Shown here one piece after another: positions 1 to 5,349 of a stretch of 6,818 nucleotides of DNA. The stretch spans positions 1 to 6,818 of the forward strand of contig JAEYRW010000078.1 in the NCBI GenBank assembly GCA_023435435.1, given 5' to 3'. The notes below the pieces were generated by a model that saw only the letters and a program-made list of their open reading frames with translations, did not search any database and was not told where the DNA came from. This DNA comes from Bacillota bacterium. GTDB lineage: Bacteria; Bacillota; Clostridia; Christensenellales; Aristaeellaceae. Position 1 is the stretch's first letter; the number at the start of each line of letters is the position of its first letter. A program made the translations under genes and the position numbers.

Positions 1-23
1 GTCCAGGGGCCCAGGCCCCGGAC
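1..23. repeat. GC-rich intergenic hairpin at the left window edge
   Basis: GTCC (1-4) pairs with GGAC (20-23) and GGGG (6-9) with CCCC (16-19), with A5 bulged. Read on the minus strand the hairpin centre is GGGG-CCTGGG-CCCC. This resembles the GGGG-YTTGGG-CCCC hairpin heads at 1164-1190 and 3497-3523, so it may be a partial third copy of that element in opposite orientation. Its first ten bases, GTCCAGGGGC, recur inverted at 6807-6816. The window edge cuts off any further element parts, so its identity is tentative. Confidence 0.45.
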
Positions 24-76
24 GGACGAGTTTTATTTTGGAGAGATTTGGGAAGCTTGGGCGGAGCATATTCTGC

Positions 77-105
77 TTGACTTTCAATGGACAGTTTGGT
101 ATTTA
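77..105 (+). promoter_or_regulatory. Probable sigma-A promoter of the AXE1 esterase gene
   Basis: TTGACT at 77-82 is a five-of-six match to the -35 consensus. A 17-bp spacer leads to TATTTA at 100-105. The overlapping TATAAG at 104-109 is a better -10 match but would need a 21-bp spacer, so the exact -10 is uncertain. Transcription from here would begin near 112-117, just upstream of the ribosome binding site at 124-130. A start there excludes translation from the upstream in-frame ATG at 38. Confidence 0.5.
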
Positions 106-136
106 TAAGGGAAGCAGAAGAATGGGAGGACAAACC

Positions 137-1099
137 ATGCCGATACTGGACATGCCGCTTGAGAAGCTGTACGGGTACGGGGGACGAAACGAGAGGCCGG
201 CGGATTTCGACGCCTACTGGGATCGCGGAATTGCCGAAATGGAGGCGTTGGGAACGGACTGCGCGCTCGTCAAGAGCGCGTTTCAGACGCCGGGGGCGGA
301 GTGCTATGATTTGTGGTTTACGGGCGTGGGCGGTGCGCGGGTGCACGCAAAGTTCCTGAAACCCGCGAAGACCGACGGGAAGCTTCCCGCCGTCGTGATG
401 TTCCACGGCTACACGGGGGACTGCGGCTCGTTTTCCGAAAAACTCAATTACGTGTGCGCGGGATTCGCGGTGGCGGCACTGGACTGCCGCAGACAGGGCG
501 GCCTCTCGGAAGACACCGGTTCTGTGAAGGGCAACACCATGCGCGGGCAGATCATCCGGGGGCTCTCCGATCCCGATCCGGACAAGCTGTTGTTCCGGGC
601 CATCTACCTCGACGCGGCGCAGCTCGCGCGGATCGTGATGGCTATGGATTTTGTGGACGAGACCCGCGTGGGCGCGACGGGCGGCTCCCAGGGCGGCGGG
701 CTGACGCTGGCGTGCGCGGGCCTGACGCCGAATCTCAACCGCGCGGCGCCCCAGATGCCTTTTCTGTGCGACTACCGGCGCGTGTGGGAAATGGATCTCG
801 CCGTGGACGCCTATTACGAGCTCAAGGACTACTTCCGCCACTTCGACCCCATGCACGCGGCGGAGGCGGAAATCTTCACCAAGCTCGGGTACGTGGACAA
901 CCAGCACCTCGCCCCGCGCATCCGCGCGGAGGTGCTCATGGGCACGGGTCTCATGGACAACATCTGTCCGCCCTCCACCCAGTTTGCCGCGTACAACAAA
1001 ATCGGGGCGAAGAAGAACGTCCTCCTCTACCCCGACTTCGCCCACGAACATTACCCCGGCTGGGACGACGCCGTCATGCAGTTCATGCTCGGCATGTAG
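137..1099 (+). CDS. AXE1-family acetyl esterase (acetylxylan esterase / cephalosporin-C deacetylase)
   Basis: This 320-residue alpha/beta hydrolase belongs to the AXE1 family (carbohydrate esterase family 7), which removes acetyl groups from xylo-oligosaccharides and cephalosporin C. Seen in the sequence: the nucleophile elbow GGSQGG with S184, the acid D274 in GTGLMDNICPPS, the base H303 in FAHEHYPG, and the oxyanion tyrosine Y92 in FHGYTGD. These positions fit the established family triad, and the length is typical. There is no signal peptide, so it should act in the cytoplasm on imported acetylated oligosaccharides (inference). The start at 137 is chosen because GGGAGGA (124-130) lies 6 nt upstream and a promoter sits at 77-105. 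In-frame ATGs at 38 and 122 lie upstream of or within these signals. The gene is monocistronic and convergent with the DUF362 gene. The natural substrate cannot be told from sequence. Confidence 0.93.
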   Translation: MPILDMPLEKLYGYGGRNERPADFDAYWDRGIAEMEALGTDCALVKSAFQTPGAECYDLWFTGVGGARVHAKFLKPAKTDGKLPAVVMFHGYTGDCGSFSEKLNYVCAGFAVAALDCRRQGGLSEDTGSVKGNTMRGQIIRGLSDPDPDKLLFRAIYLDAAQLARIVMAMDFVDETRVGATGGSQGGGLTLACAGLTPNLNRAAPQMPFLCDYRRVWEMDLAVDAYYELKDYFRHFDPMHAAEAEIFTKLGYVDNQHLAPRIRAEVLMGTGLMDNICPPSTQFAAYNKIGAKKNVLLYPDFAHEHYPGWDDAVMQFMLGM

Positions 1100-1104
1100 A
1101 CCCA

Positions 1105-1139
1105 CCCCGTAGGGCGGGGCAACTTTCGTCGCCCTGCCC
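1105..1139 (+). terminator. Two mutually exclusive hairpins after the esterase gene
   Basis: CCCCG (1105-1109) can pair with CGGGG (1115-1119) around a TAGGG loop, starting 6 nt after the stop codon. Alternatively GGGCGGGGC (1112-1120) can pair with GCCCTGCCC (1131-1139), nine pairs including one G-T wobble. The two structures share bases and cannot form together. Neither is followed by a proper T tract, so intrinsic termination is not assured. They may protect the mRNA 3' end or assist termination of gene 1. Confidence 0.4.
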
Positions 1140-1163
1140 GGCCTCCCGGAATGCAAAAATCGA

Positions 1164-1274
1164 CGGCGCGGGGCTTGGGCCCCCGCGCCGCCGACACAGC
1201 GAATTTTATTGCACCATCCGGTATGGGATTCTCAAGGGCCAGTGCCCCTTGCGCGGGGTCCGGAGCGGAGTCCC
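1164..1274 (+). repeat. Composite intergenic hairpin element, copy 1
   Basis: Hairpin 1 has CGGCGCGGGG (1164-1173) pairing with CCCCGCGCCG (1181-1190) around loop CTTGGGC. A 34-nt AT-richer spacer (1191-1224) follows, then GGGATTCTCAAGGGC (1225-1239), which opens hairpin 2: CAAGGG (1233-1238) with CCCTTG (1246-1251). Hairpin 3 pairs GGG/TCCG (1256-1262) with CGGA (1266-1269) and CCC (1272-1274). The same order, orientation and spacer length recur at 3497-3613. It lies between two convergent genes. I do not recognise it as a named repeat or RNA family. Confidence 0.65.
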
Positions 1275-1300
1275 GGCGTTTCCCGGTGTCTCCGGCGTTC
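1271..1300. repeat. Three imperfect 10-bp tandem units
   Basis: TCCCGGCGTT (1271-1280), TCCCGGTGTC (1281-1290) and TCCGGCGTTC (1291-1300, one C missing) form a short imperfect tandem array. It lies between the composite hairpin element and the end of the DUF362 gene. The units overlap the last bases of hairpin 3. In GC-rich DNA such a short array may be accidental. Confidence 0.3.
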
Positions 1301-1316
1301 CCCCTCTATTCCTCCC

Positions 1317-2429
1317 TCACCTGCTCAATATCCTGGCCCCCACCGGCCGGCGCACGACCATGGCGCCCTTGGGACAGAGCTCCTGGCAGCAAAAGCAGCG
1401 GATGCACTTTTTGCGGTCGATGGCGGGCAGGCCTTTGCGCATCTCGATGGCAACCGCGGGGCAGACGTCGCGGCACTTGCCGCAGCCGACGCAATCGCGC
1501 TTCACGAGCGCGGGCTTCGACTGCATGAGCGCGGCGGCGGCCTTGCCGAGGAGCGAGTTGCCGAAGAAGAGCACGTCGTGCCGGGGCGAGAGGGCGAAAT
1601 CGGGGAGGAGAAACGGCGCGATGTCGCCCGCGGTTTCGGGACTTTCCGGACTGAGCCCCCGGTCGCGCGCGGCGGCGAGGGTCGGCGCGTCCGCGGGCGA
1701 AATGCCGATGATTTTCGCGCAGACCTCGTCCACCTCGTAGGGATTTTCGCCCGCGACGAGGCAGCCGATTTTGCGCGGCACGCCCATGGACGGGCCATTG
1801 CCCTCCATGCCGACGACGGCGTCGACGATGCTGAGGCGCGGTTTCAGAAATTCATTGATGTCCACCAGCATGTCCGCAAAATCCCGGGCATCGGGGTAGA
1901 CGTAGTGAAGCTCCGGCTTGCGCGTGCCGGGGATCGCACCGAACATGTTCTTGACGGCGGCGGTCATGCCCATCATGCCGTGGGTCTTGAGCTTTGAGAA
2001 ATTAATGACCCCGTCGCAGGAATCGAGCCATGCGGTATACTGAAACTTTTTCATTTTGGCCGCGGCGGGAAAATCGGCGGTTTTTTCGGTAAAATCATCG
2101 TTCAGCCGCCCGCCAAAGCCCTCCACCGCGCGCAGGCCCGTAACCGCGTAGACGCGGGAAATATACGTCCGCGCAAACGGCCCGCCGGGGCTGTCCCCCA
2201 CGACGGCGGTGGCCCCTTTTTCACCGATGAGCTTCGTAAGCGCGCAAAGGAGCGCGGGGTGGGTGGTGGCGGCGGAATCGGGCTTGAGCATGGTGATGAG
2301 GTTCGCCTTGATGCCCACCGTCATGCCGGGCTTTACCCAGTCGAGCCCGCCGATGGGCGCGAGCGCCTCCCGGAGCGCGTTTTCGCACGATTCGGGGGCA
2401 TAATCCGCGCAGGGCACGATAGAAATCAT
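1317..2429 (-). CDS. DUF362 domain protein with C-terminal 2x[4Fe-4S] ferredoxin domain
   Basis: The 370-residue product has an N-terminal DUF362 region (about 1-290). It holds the conserved-looking KLKTHGMMGMTAAVKNMFG stretch at 146-164 and DAVVGMEGNGPS at 203-214. The C-terminal ferredoxin module has two CxxCxxCxxxCP motifs: C313/C316/C319/C323 and C342/C345/C348/C352, enough for two [4Fe-4S] clusters. The family is widespread in anaerobes. Its biochemical role is not settled, so a specific reaction cannot be given; electron transfer in the cytoplasm is inferred from the clusters. No signal peptide or membrane segment is seen. The start at 2429 is chosen because CTGGAG lies 8 nt upstream and a TATAAT promoter lies at 2458-2486. 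Upstream in-frame codons have no family-like content. The gene stands alone, divergent from the PLC-like gene. Confidence 0.9.
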   Translation of the reverse strand: MISIVPCADYAPESCENALREALAPIGGLDWVKPGMTVGIKANLITMLKPDSAATTHPALLCALTKLIGEKGATAVVGDSPGGPFARTYISRVYAVTGLRAVEGFGGRLNDDFTEKTADFPAAAKMKKFQYTAWLDSCDGVINFSKLKTHGMMGMTAAVKNMFGAIPGTRKPELHYVYPDARDFADMLVDINEFLKPRLSIVDAVVGMEGNGPSMGVPRKIGCLVAGENPYEVDEVCAKIIGISPADAPTLAAARDRGLSPESPETAGDIAPFLLPDFALSPRHDVLFFGNSLLGKAAAALMQSKPALVKRDCVGCGKCRDVCPAVAIEMRKGLPAIDRKKCIRCFCCQELCPKGAMVVRRPVGARILSR

Positions 2430-2457
2430 CCGATCAACTCCAGTCTTCAGATGTCTC

Positions 2458-2486
2458 ATTATACAATGAAGCGAATAGAAACGCAA
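2458..2486 (-). promoter_or_regulatory. Probable sigma-A promoter of the DUF362 gene
   Basis: On the minus strand a perfect TATAAT -10 box occupies 2463-2458. A weak -35 TTGCGT (2486-2481) lies 17 bp upstream. The predicted transcript starts about 20-25 nt before the start codon at 2429, leaving room for the CTGGAG ribosome binding site. The 11-mer TGTATAATGAG spanning this -10 also occurs at the promoter of the small membrane protein gene (5347-5357). Confidence 0.65.
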
Positions 2487-2522
2487 ACAGGATCGCAGAA
2501 CCCGCGCAATAGAATGGACGAA

Positions 2523-2556
2523 CCAGGAACGGGCGGGACATGACCCCGTCACCTGG
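2523..2556. other. Two-part hairpin in the divergent intergenic region
   Basis: CCAGG (2523-2527) pairs with CCTGG (2552-2556) and ACGGG (2529-2533) with CCCGT (2545-2549), with a small internal loop and an 11-nt apical loop. A 10-bp perfect palindrome, GGCGGCCGCC, follows at 2573-2582. Both lie in the 242-bp gap between the divergent DUF362 and PLC-like genes. They sit upstream of both predicted promoters, so they would be DNA sites (operator-like) rather than leader RNA. Function is unknown, and GC-rich sequence can yield such pairs by chance. Confidence 0.35.
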
Positions 2557-2611
2557 AGTAGCGCCGCACAGAGGCGGCCGCCGTTCATTGACAAAGTCGT
2601 TGAGGGTGGGT

Positions 2612-2640
2612 TTGTTTTATGATAAGATGACGTGTATAGA
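2612..2640 (+). promoter_or_regulatory. Candidate promoter of the PLC-like gene
   Basis: TTGTTT (2612-2617), a 17-bp spacer and TATAGA (2635-2640) form a moderate sigma-A-type match, with a start near 2647 and a short leader. An overlapping alternative is TTGAGG (2600-2605), 17 bp, TAAGAT (2623-2628). A perfect TTGACA at 2588-2593 has no -10 at standard distance. The gap clearly becomes AT-rich here, but which pair is used cannot be decided from sequence. Confidence 0.4.
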
Positions 2641-2671
2641 GTTGCATTATATTTTCGGAGGATCGGCAATA

Positions 2672-3409
2672 ATGGCTGGTACGATCACACATCTCGCAAT
2701 CGCGGACAAGATGTATTCCATATTGGGCGATCGCGTTATAAAAAACCTTCCTCTGTTTTTTGGCGGAAATCTCGCCCCGGATGCGGTACACGCAAAGAAG
2801 GATTATCAAAGAGCGGATAAAAAACACTCCCACTTGTGCGATGGGATACATTTATACGGTTACGGATACCCGGAAATCGCCCGGCTGTTCAAGGACAGGG
2901 TGAACGGATTTATCGAAAAATATTATATGGCCGCGGGCGAAGATCGGGACTTGTACTTTGGTTACATCGTCCATTTGCTTGTCGATGAATTTTATATAAT
3001 TTCAGTTTTCGAACGGCTCGAAAAACATTTGAAAAACAATGGGGCCAATCCCGATGAACCGGGGTTCCGTAAAAAGTTGGCCGATGAAATAAGCGATGAC
3101 CCGCAATTATACAACGAGGCGTATATCGGTTTTTTCAGCGAGGCCTCGTCCATAATAAACATTTCGACGAGTGATTATGATTTTAAACAAAACGTCGTTG
3201 ATGTGCTTGAAGCGGTATGGGATTACGAAGTAAGAGATTATATAGGCGTAAATGAAATAAACATAAACAAGCGCTGGGCCATTAATACTTTTTTCGAAAA
3301 TGAAGAAACGGAAAGCAACGATGACCGCGAAACAGCAATTAAATTCGTCGGCAGCGCCGCAGAGAATGTAATTGAGAGGCTTCATGGTAATCGTATCAGC
3401 ATTATCTGA
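2672..3409 (+). CDS. Zinc-dependent phospholipase C-like (Zn_dep_PLPC family) protein
   Basis: The 245-residue product resembles zinc-dependent phospholipase C / S1-P1-like proteins, which bind metal through scattered His and Asp residues. Visible candidates are H7 in THLAIAD, D37 and H40 in GGNLAPDAVHAKKDY, H52 and H54, and H101 and D105 in GYIVHLLVDEFY (97-108). There is no signal peptide, unlike secreted clostridial phospholipases, so a cytoplasmic role and a different substrate are likely. Lipase activity should not be assumed. The start at 2672 is chosen for GGAGGA (2657-2662) 9 nt upstream and for its family-typical MAGTITH opening; the in-frame ATG at 2540 lies before the promoter candidates. 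Base use is strikingly unlike the neighbours: lines 2941-3000, 3001-3060 and 3241-3300 count 35%, 43% and 32% GC against 72% for 6301-6360. AAA, ATA, TAT and AAT codons are frequent. This suggests acquisition by transfer. Confidence 0.75.
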   Translation: MAGTITHLAIADKMYSILGDRVIKNLPLFFGGNLAPDAVHAKKDYQRADKKHSHLCDGIHLYGYGYPEIARLFKDRVNGFIEKYYMAAGEDRDLYFGYIVHLLVDEFYIISVFERLEKHLKNNGANPDEPGFRKKLADEISDDPQLYNEAYIGFFSEASSIINISTSDYDFKQNVVDVLEAVWDYEVRDYIGVNEININKRWAINTFFENEETESNDDRETAIKFVGSAAENVIERLHGNRISII

Positions 3410-3414
3410 GGATG

Positions 3415-3444
3415 CGCATGCATGGATTTACGACTATGCATGCG
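3415..3444. repeat. Perfect 9-bp inverted repeat after the PLC-like gene
   Basis: CGCATGCAT (3415-3423) and ATGCATGCG (3436-3444) are perfect inverted copies around a 12-nt loop, beginning 5 nt after the stop codon. No T tract follows, so it is not a classical intrinsic terminator. It may stabilise the mRNA end or be a DNA site. It marks the right edge of the AT-rich gene. Confidence 0.55.
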
Positions 3445-3496
3445 GGGGTGCAAGTCGGTATAAACGTTGACAGAATTCCCCCAAAACCCAATTCGG

Positions 3497-3613
3497 TCGC
3501 TCGGGGATTGGGCCCCCGAGCGAGCCGATGGATAGTAATATAATTTCCACCCAGCAAGGGATTCTCAAGGGCGTCAGCCCTTGAGCAGGGGGCCCGGGGG
3601 CAGCGCCCCGGGG
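3497..3613 (+). repeat. Composite intergenic hairpin element, copy 2
   Basis: Hairpin 1 has TCGCTCGGGG (3497-3506) pairing with CCCCGAGCGA (3514-3523) around loop ATTGGGC. A 34-nt spacer (3524-3557) follows, then GGGATTCTCAAGGGC (3558-3572). Hairpin 2 is a perfect 9-bp stem, CTCAAGGGC (3564-3572) with GCCCTTGAG (3577-3585), loop GTCA. Hairpin 3 pairs GGGGC (3597-3601) with GCCCC (3605-3609) and, beyond a mismatch, CCC (3593-3595) with GGG (3611-3613). Order, orientation and spacer length match copy 1 at 1164-1274. It ends 2 nt before the serine hydrolase stop codon on the other strand, between convergent genes. Confidence 0.7.
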
Positions 3614-3615
3614 CG

Positions 3616-5004
3616 TCACTTCCTCGTATAGCGATGCTTTGCGCCCTTCTCCTGCACCGTTGAGACCACCGCGTCGATGCCCGCGTCCGTGCGTTCGTAG
3701 GCCGCTTCGAGAAAGAAGGGCGCGCGCGGCATGCGACAGGTGACGAGGAGCTTCCCGTCGATGCGGCCCCAGGCCCCGAGGGCGGGCTGGATCGTGGTGG
3801 TGAAGGGACTTTCCGGCGCGACGGATTCGAGGGGCATTCCGCGCCCGAACAGGGCGTCTGTGGGGCCGTTCTCGGATTCGCCGGTGAGCCGCAGCGTGCC
3901 GTCCGGGCCGAAGGCAAACGACAGGGTTTCCTTGCCGTCCTCCCGCACGTAGGCGCCCTCCGGCAGCGGGCCTTCGCCCGAATCGGTTGGGAACGGGTGG
4001 GAAAGGTTTGCGGCGCGCGCGGCGAGGGCCGCCTGTTCGGCGTCGGTGCCGGGCTGTGCCTCCAGCGCCGGGAATATGTAATCCGCCATGGCGCGCATCT
4101 CGCCCGCCATGTGGGAGACGCCCGCCGTCGCGGCGACCACCATGTCCCGGGCCTCGTCCACCATGCAGATCTGCCCGAACGCGCCGTCGCCCCGGAACCG
4201 GCCGCCCCGGGCGCGCCAGAACTGGTAGCCGTAGCCCTGGGCCCACTCGTTGTCGGGGTCGGGCGTGCCGCCGTCGTTCTCGATGTGCTTTGCGCTTGCC
4301 GTCTCGACCCAGTCCGCGGGCAGCACGCGCTTTCCCTCCCACATGCCCTTTTGGAGGAGCAACTGGCCGAACTTCGCGATGGATTCGCAGGAGAGGTGCA
4401 GCCCCCAGCCGCCGCAGTTGATCCCTTCGGGGCAGCTGTCGAAATGGGGCTTTTCGATGCCCAGCGGCTGAAAGAGCCGGGGCGTGAGATAATCGAGCAC
4501 CGTCATGCCCGCGACGCGCTGAACGGCGGCGGAGACGAGGTAGGTGCCGTGGCTGTTGTAGTGAAAGTGCGTACCGGGCTCAAACTGAACGGGCTGCGCG
4601 AGCACCTCCCGCGCCCAGTCGCCGCCCGCATGGCTGTCGGATTCGGGCGCGAGACCGCTGCCCATCATCAGAAGGTGCGCGATTGTGACCTTCTGAAGAA
4701 GCTCCGACGGGTTCTCCGGCGCCTTGTCGGGCAGGATGTCGATGATTCTGTCCTCGTAGCGCAAAAGCCCCTCCGCCACGGCAAAGCCCGCCGCGCAGGA
4801 GGTGAAGCTCTTGGACAGGGAAAAGAGCATGTGTGCCTCGTCCGCACGGTACGGCTTCCAGACGAACTGCGCCGCCACCCTGCCGTGCCTTAAGACCGTC
4901 ACCGCGTGCATGCGCAGACCGCGCTTTTCCACCTCGTCCAGGTACTTGAGCAATGACGCCGACGAGAGACCAAGCTCCTCCGGGGATTTCGCGAATTGAA
5001 GCAT
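3616..5004 (-). CDS. Beta-lactamase-fold serine hydrolase (class C / CubicO, EstB-like)
   Basis: The 462-residue product has the penicillin-binding-protein/beta-lactamase fold. The SxxK motif is S62-L-S-K65 in FSLSKSF, giving the nucleophile serine and general-base lysine. The second motif is Y149-N150-S151 in HFHYNSHGTYL. The third position, usually KTG or HxG, appears as GAFGQ (274-278), common in CubicO-type hydrolases. Residues from about 320 on form an extra C-terminal region of mostly beta character. No signal peptide or lipobox is visible, so a cytoplasmic esterase or amidase is more likely than a secreted beta-lactamase or cell-wall enzyme. Its substrate is unknown and it should not be read as an antibiotic resistance gene. 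The start at 5004 has AAGGAG 7 nt upstream. It lies 55 nt downstream of the small membrane protein gene but beyond that gene's terminator. Confidence 0.9.
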   Translation of the reverse strand: MLQFAKSPEELGLSSASLLKYLDEVEKRGLRMHAVTVLRHGRVAAQFVWKPYRADEAHMLFSLSKSFTSCAAGFAVAEGLLRYEDRIIDILPDKAPENPSELLQKVTIAHLLMMGSGLAPESDSHAGGDWAREVLAQPVQFEPGTHFHYNSHGTYLVSAAVQRVAGMTVLDYLTPRLFQPLGIEKPHFDSCPEGINCGGWGLHLSCESIAKFGQLLLQKGMWEGKRVLPADWVETASAKHIENDGGTPDPDNEWAQGYGYQFWRARGGRFRGDGAFGQICMVDEARDMVVAATAGVSHMAGEMRAMADYIFPALEAQPGTDAEQAALAARAANLSHPFPTDSGEGPLPEGAYVREDGKETLSFAFGPDGTLRLTGESENGPTDALFGRGMPLESVAPESPFTTTIQPALGAWGRIDGKLLVTCRMPRAPFFLEAAYERTDAGIDAVVSTVQEKGAKHRYTRK

Positions 5005-5027
5005 CGTTTCACTCCTTCCGTGGGATT

Positions 5028-5047
5028 AAAAAAGCCGCCAAGGCGGC
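5028..5047 (-). terminator. Intrinsic terminator of the small membrane protein gene
   Basis: On the minus strand GCCGCC (5047-5042) and GGCGGC (5039-5034) form a GC stem with a short loop, followed directly by six T residues (5033-5028). It starts 12 nt after the membrane protein stop codon and ends 24 nt before the serine hydrolase start codon. This is the clearest intrinsic terminator in the window. Confidence 0.8.
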
Positions 5048-5059
5048 ATTTGTACGAGG

Positions 5060-5320
5060 TTATTCGACCACGAGTCTGTGCGCAAGCTCGGTAAGCCAAT
5101 CGCCGAAGAACAGAAACGCCGCGACGAACAGGATGGCGCAGAGCGCCAGCAGAATGAGCGCCGCGCCGGCGAATGTGCGCTTGGAGCGCGTCCGTCCCAG
5201 CGTCGCGAACAGAATCAGGGCGACGATGTTGATGCCCGGGATCACGGAAAGGATCAGCGTGCCCATCCAGTTGAGCACTGAGACGCCCCTTCTTTTCGGC
5301 GTATCGTCCATGCGGCTCAT
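5060..5320 (-). CDS. Small two-segment membrane protein, function unknown
   Basis: The 86-residue protein has a basic N-terminus (TPKRR), a first hydrophobic segment at about 17-41 that includes IPGINIVALILFAT, a basic turn (GRTRSKR, 42-48), and a second hydrophobic segment at about 51-73. This layout resembles small clostridial membrane proteins carrying an IPxxNI motif in the first segment, whose function is not known to me. Basic residues at the N-terminus and in the loop leave topology unclear. The start at 5320 is preferred over the in-frame ATG at 5326: GGGGAGG directly abuts the latter with no spacing but lies 6 nt from the former. The gene has its own promoter and terminator, so it is probably monocistronic. 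It is divergent from pepC. Confidence 0.7.
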   Translation of the reverse strand: MSRMDDTPKRRGVSVLNWMGTLILSVIPGINIVALILFATLGRTRSKRTFAGAALILLALCAILFVAAFLFFGDWLTELAHRLVVE

Positions 5321-5326
5321 ATCCAT

Positions 5327-5333
5327 CCTCCCC
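5327..5333 (-). promoter_or_regulatory. Ribosome binding site that decides the membrane protein start
   Basis: GGGGAGG on the minus strand touches the ATG at 5326, which is too close for initiation there. It is spaced 6 nt from the ATG at 5320, the normal distance. This removes two residues (MD) from the longest open frame. Confidence 0.6.
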
Positions 5334-5349
5334 TTGTATGAATATGCTC

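Noticed and set aside
38..136. N-terminal extension of the esterase from the ATG at 38
   Set aside because: The promoter at 77-105 and the ribosome binding site at 124-130 lie inside it, and residues 1-33 are not family-like.
1164..1310. CRISPR array
   Set aside because: The repeats are hairpins and 10-bp units without regular spacers of 30-40 bp between identical repeats, and no cas gene is present.
313..1740. Long plus-strand open frame crossing the esterase end and the DUF362 gene
   Set aside because: It is rich in Arg, Gly and Pro, runs through an intergenic repeat and two genes on opposite strands, and has no ribosome binding site. It is a GC-rich shadow frame.
1209..1997. Plus-strand open frame antisense to the DUF362 gene
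   Set aside because: Its Ala/His/Asp/Val-rich composition is typical of antisense frames, while the opposite strand encodes clear DUF362 and ferredoxin motifs.
2430..2669. N-terminal extension of the DUF362 protein from 2669
   Set aside because: It covers the promoter and ribosome binding site of the gene, and the 80 added residues resemble nothing in the family.
3434..4342. Minus-strand open frame of 302 codons overlapping the serine hydrolase
   Set aside because: It is Arg/Gly-rich, in another frame of the same strand as the hydrolase, and has no motif or ribosome binding site.
3997..4893. Plus-strand open frame antisense to the serine hydrolase
   Set aside because: It is a shadow of the hydrolase, whose SxxK and YNS motifs are intact on the minus strand.
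3616..5004. Reading the serine hydrolase as an antibiotic-resistance beta-lactamase
   Set aside because: There is no signal peptide and no KTG motif, and the YNS and GAFGQ forms point to the CubicO/esterase branch.
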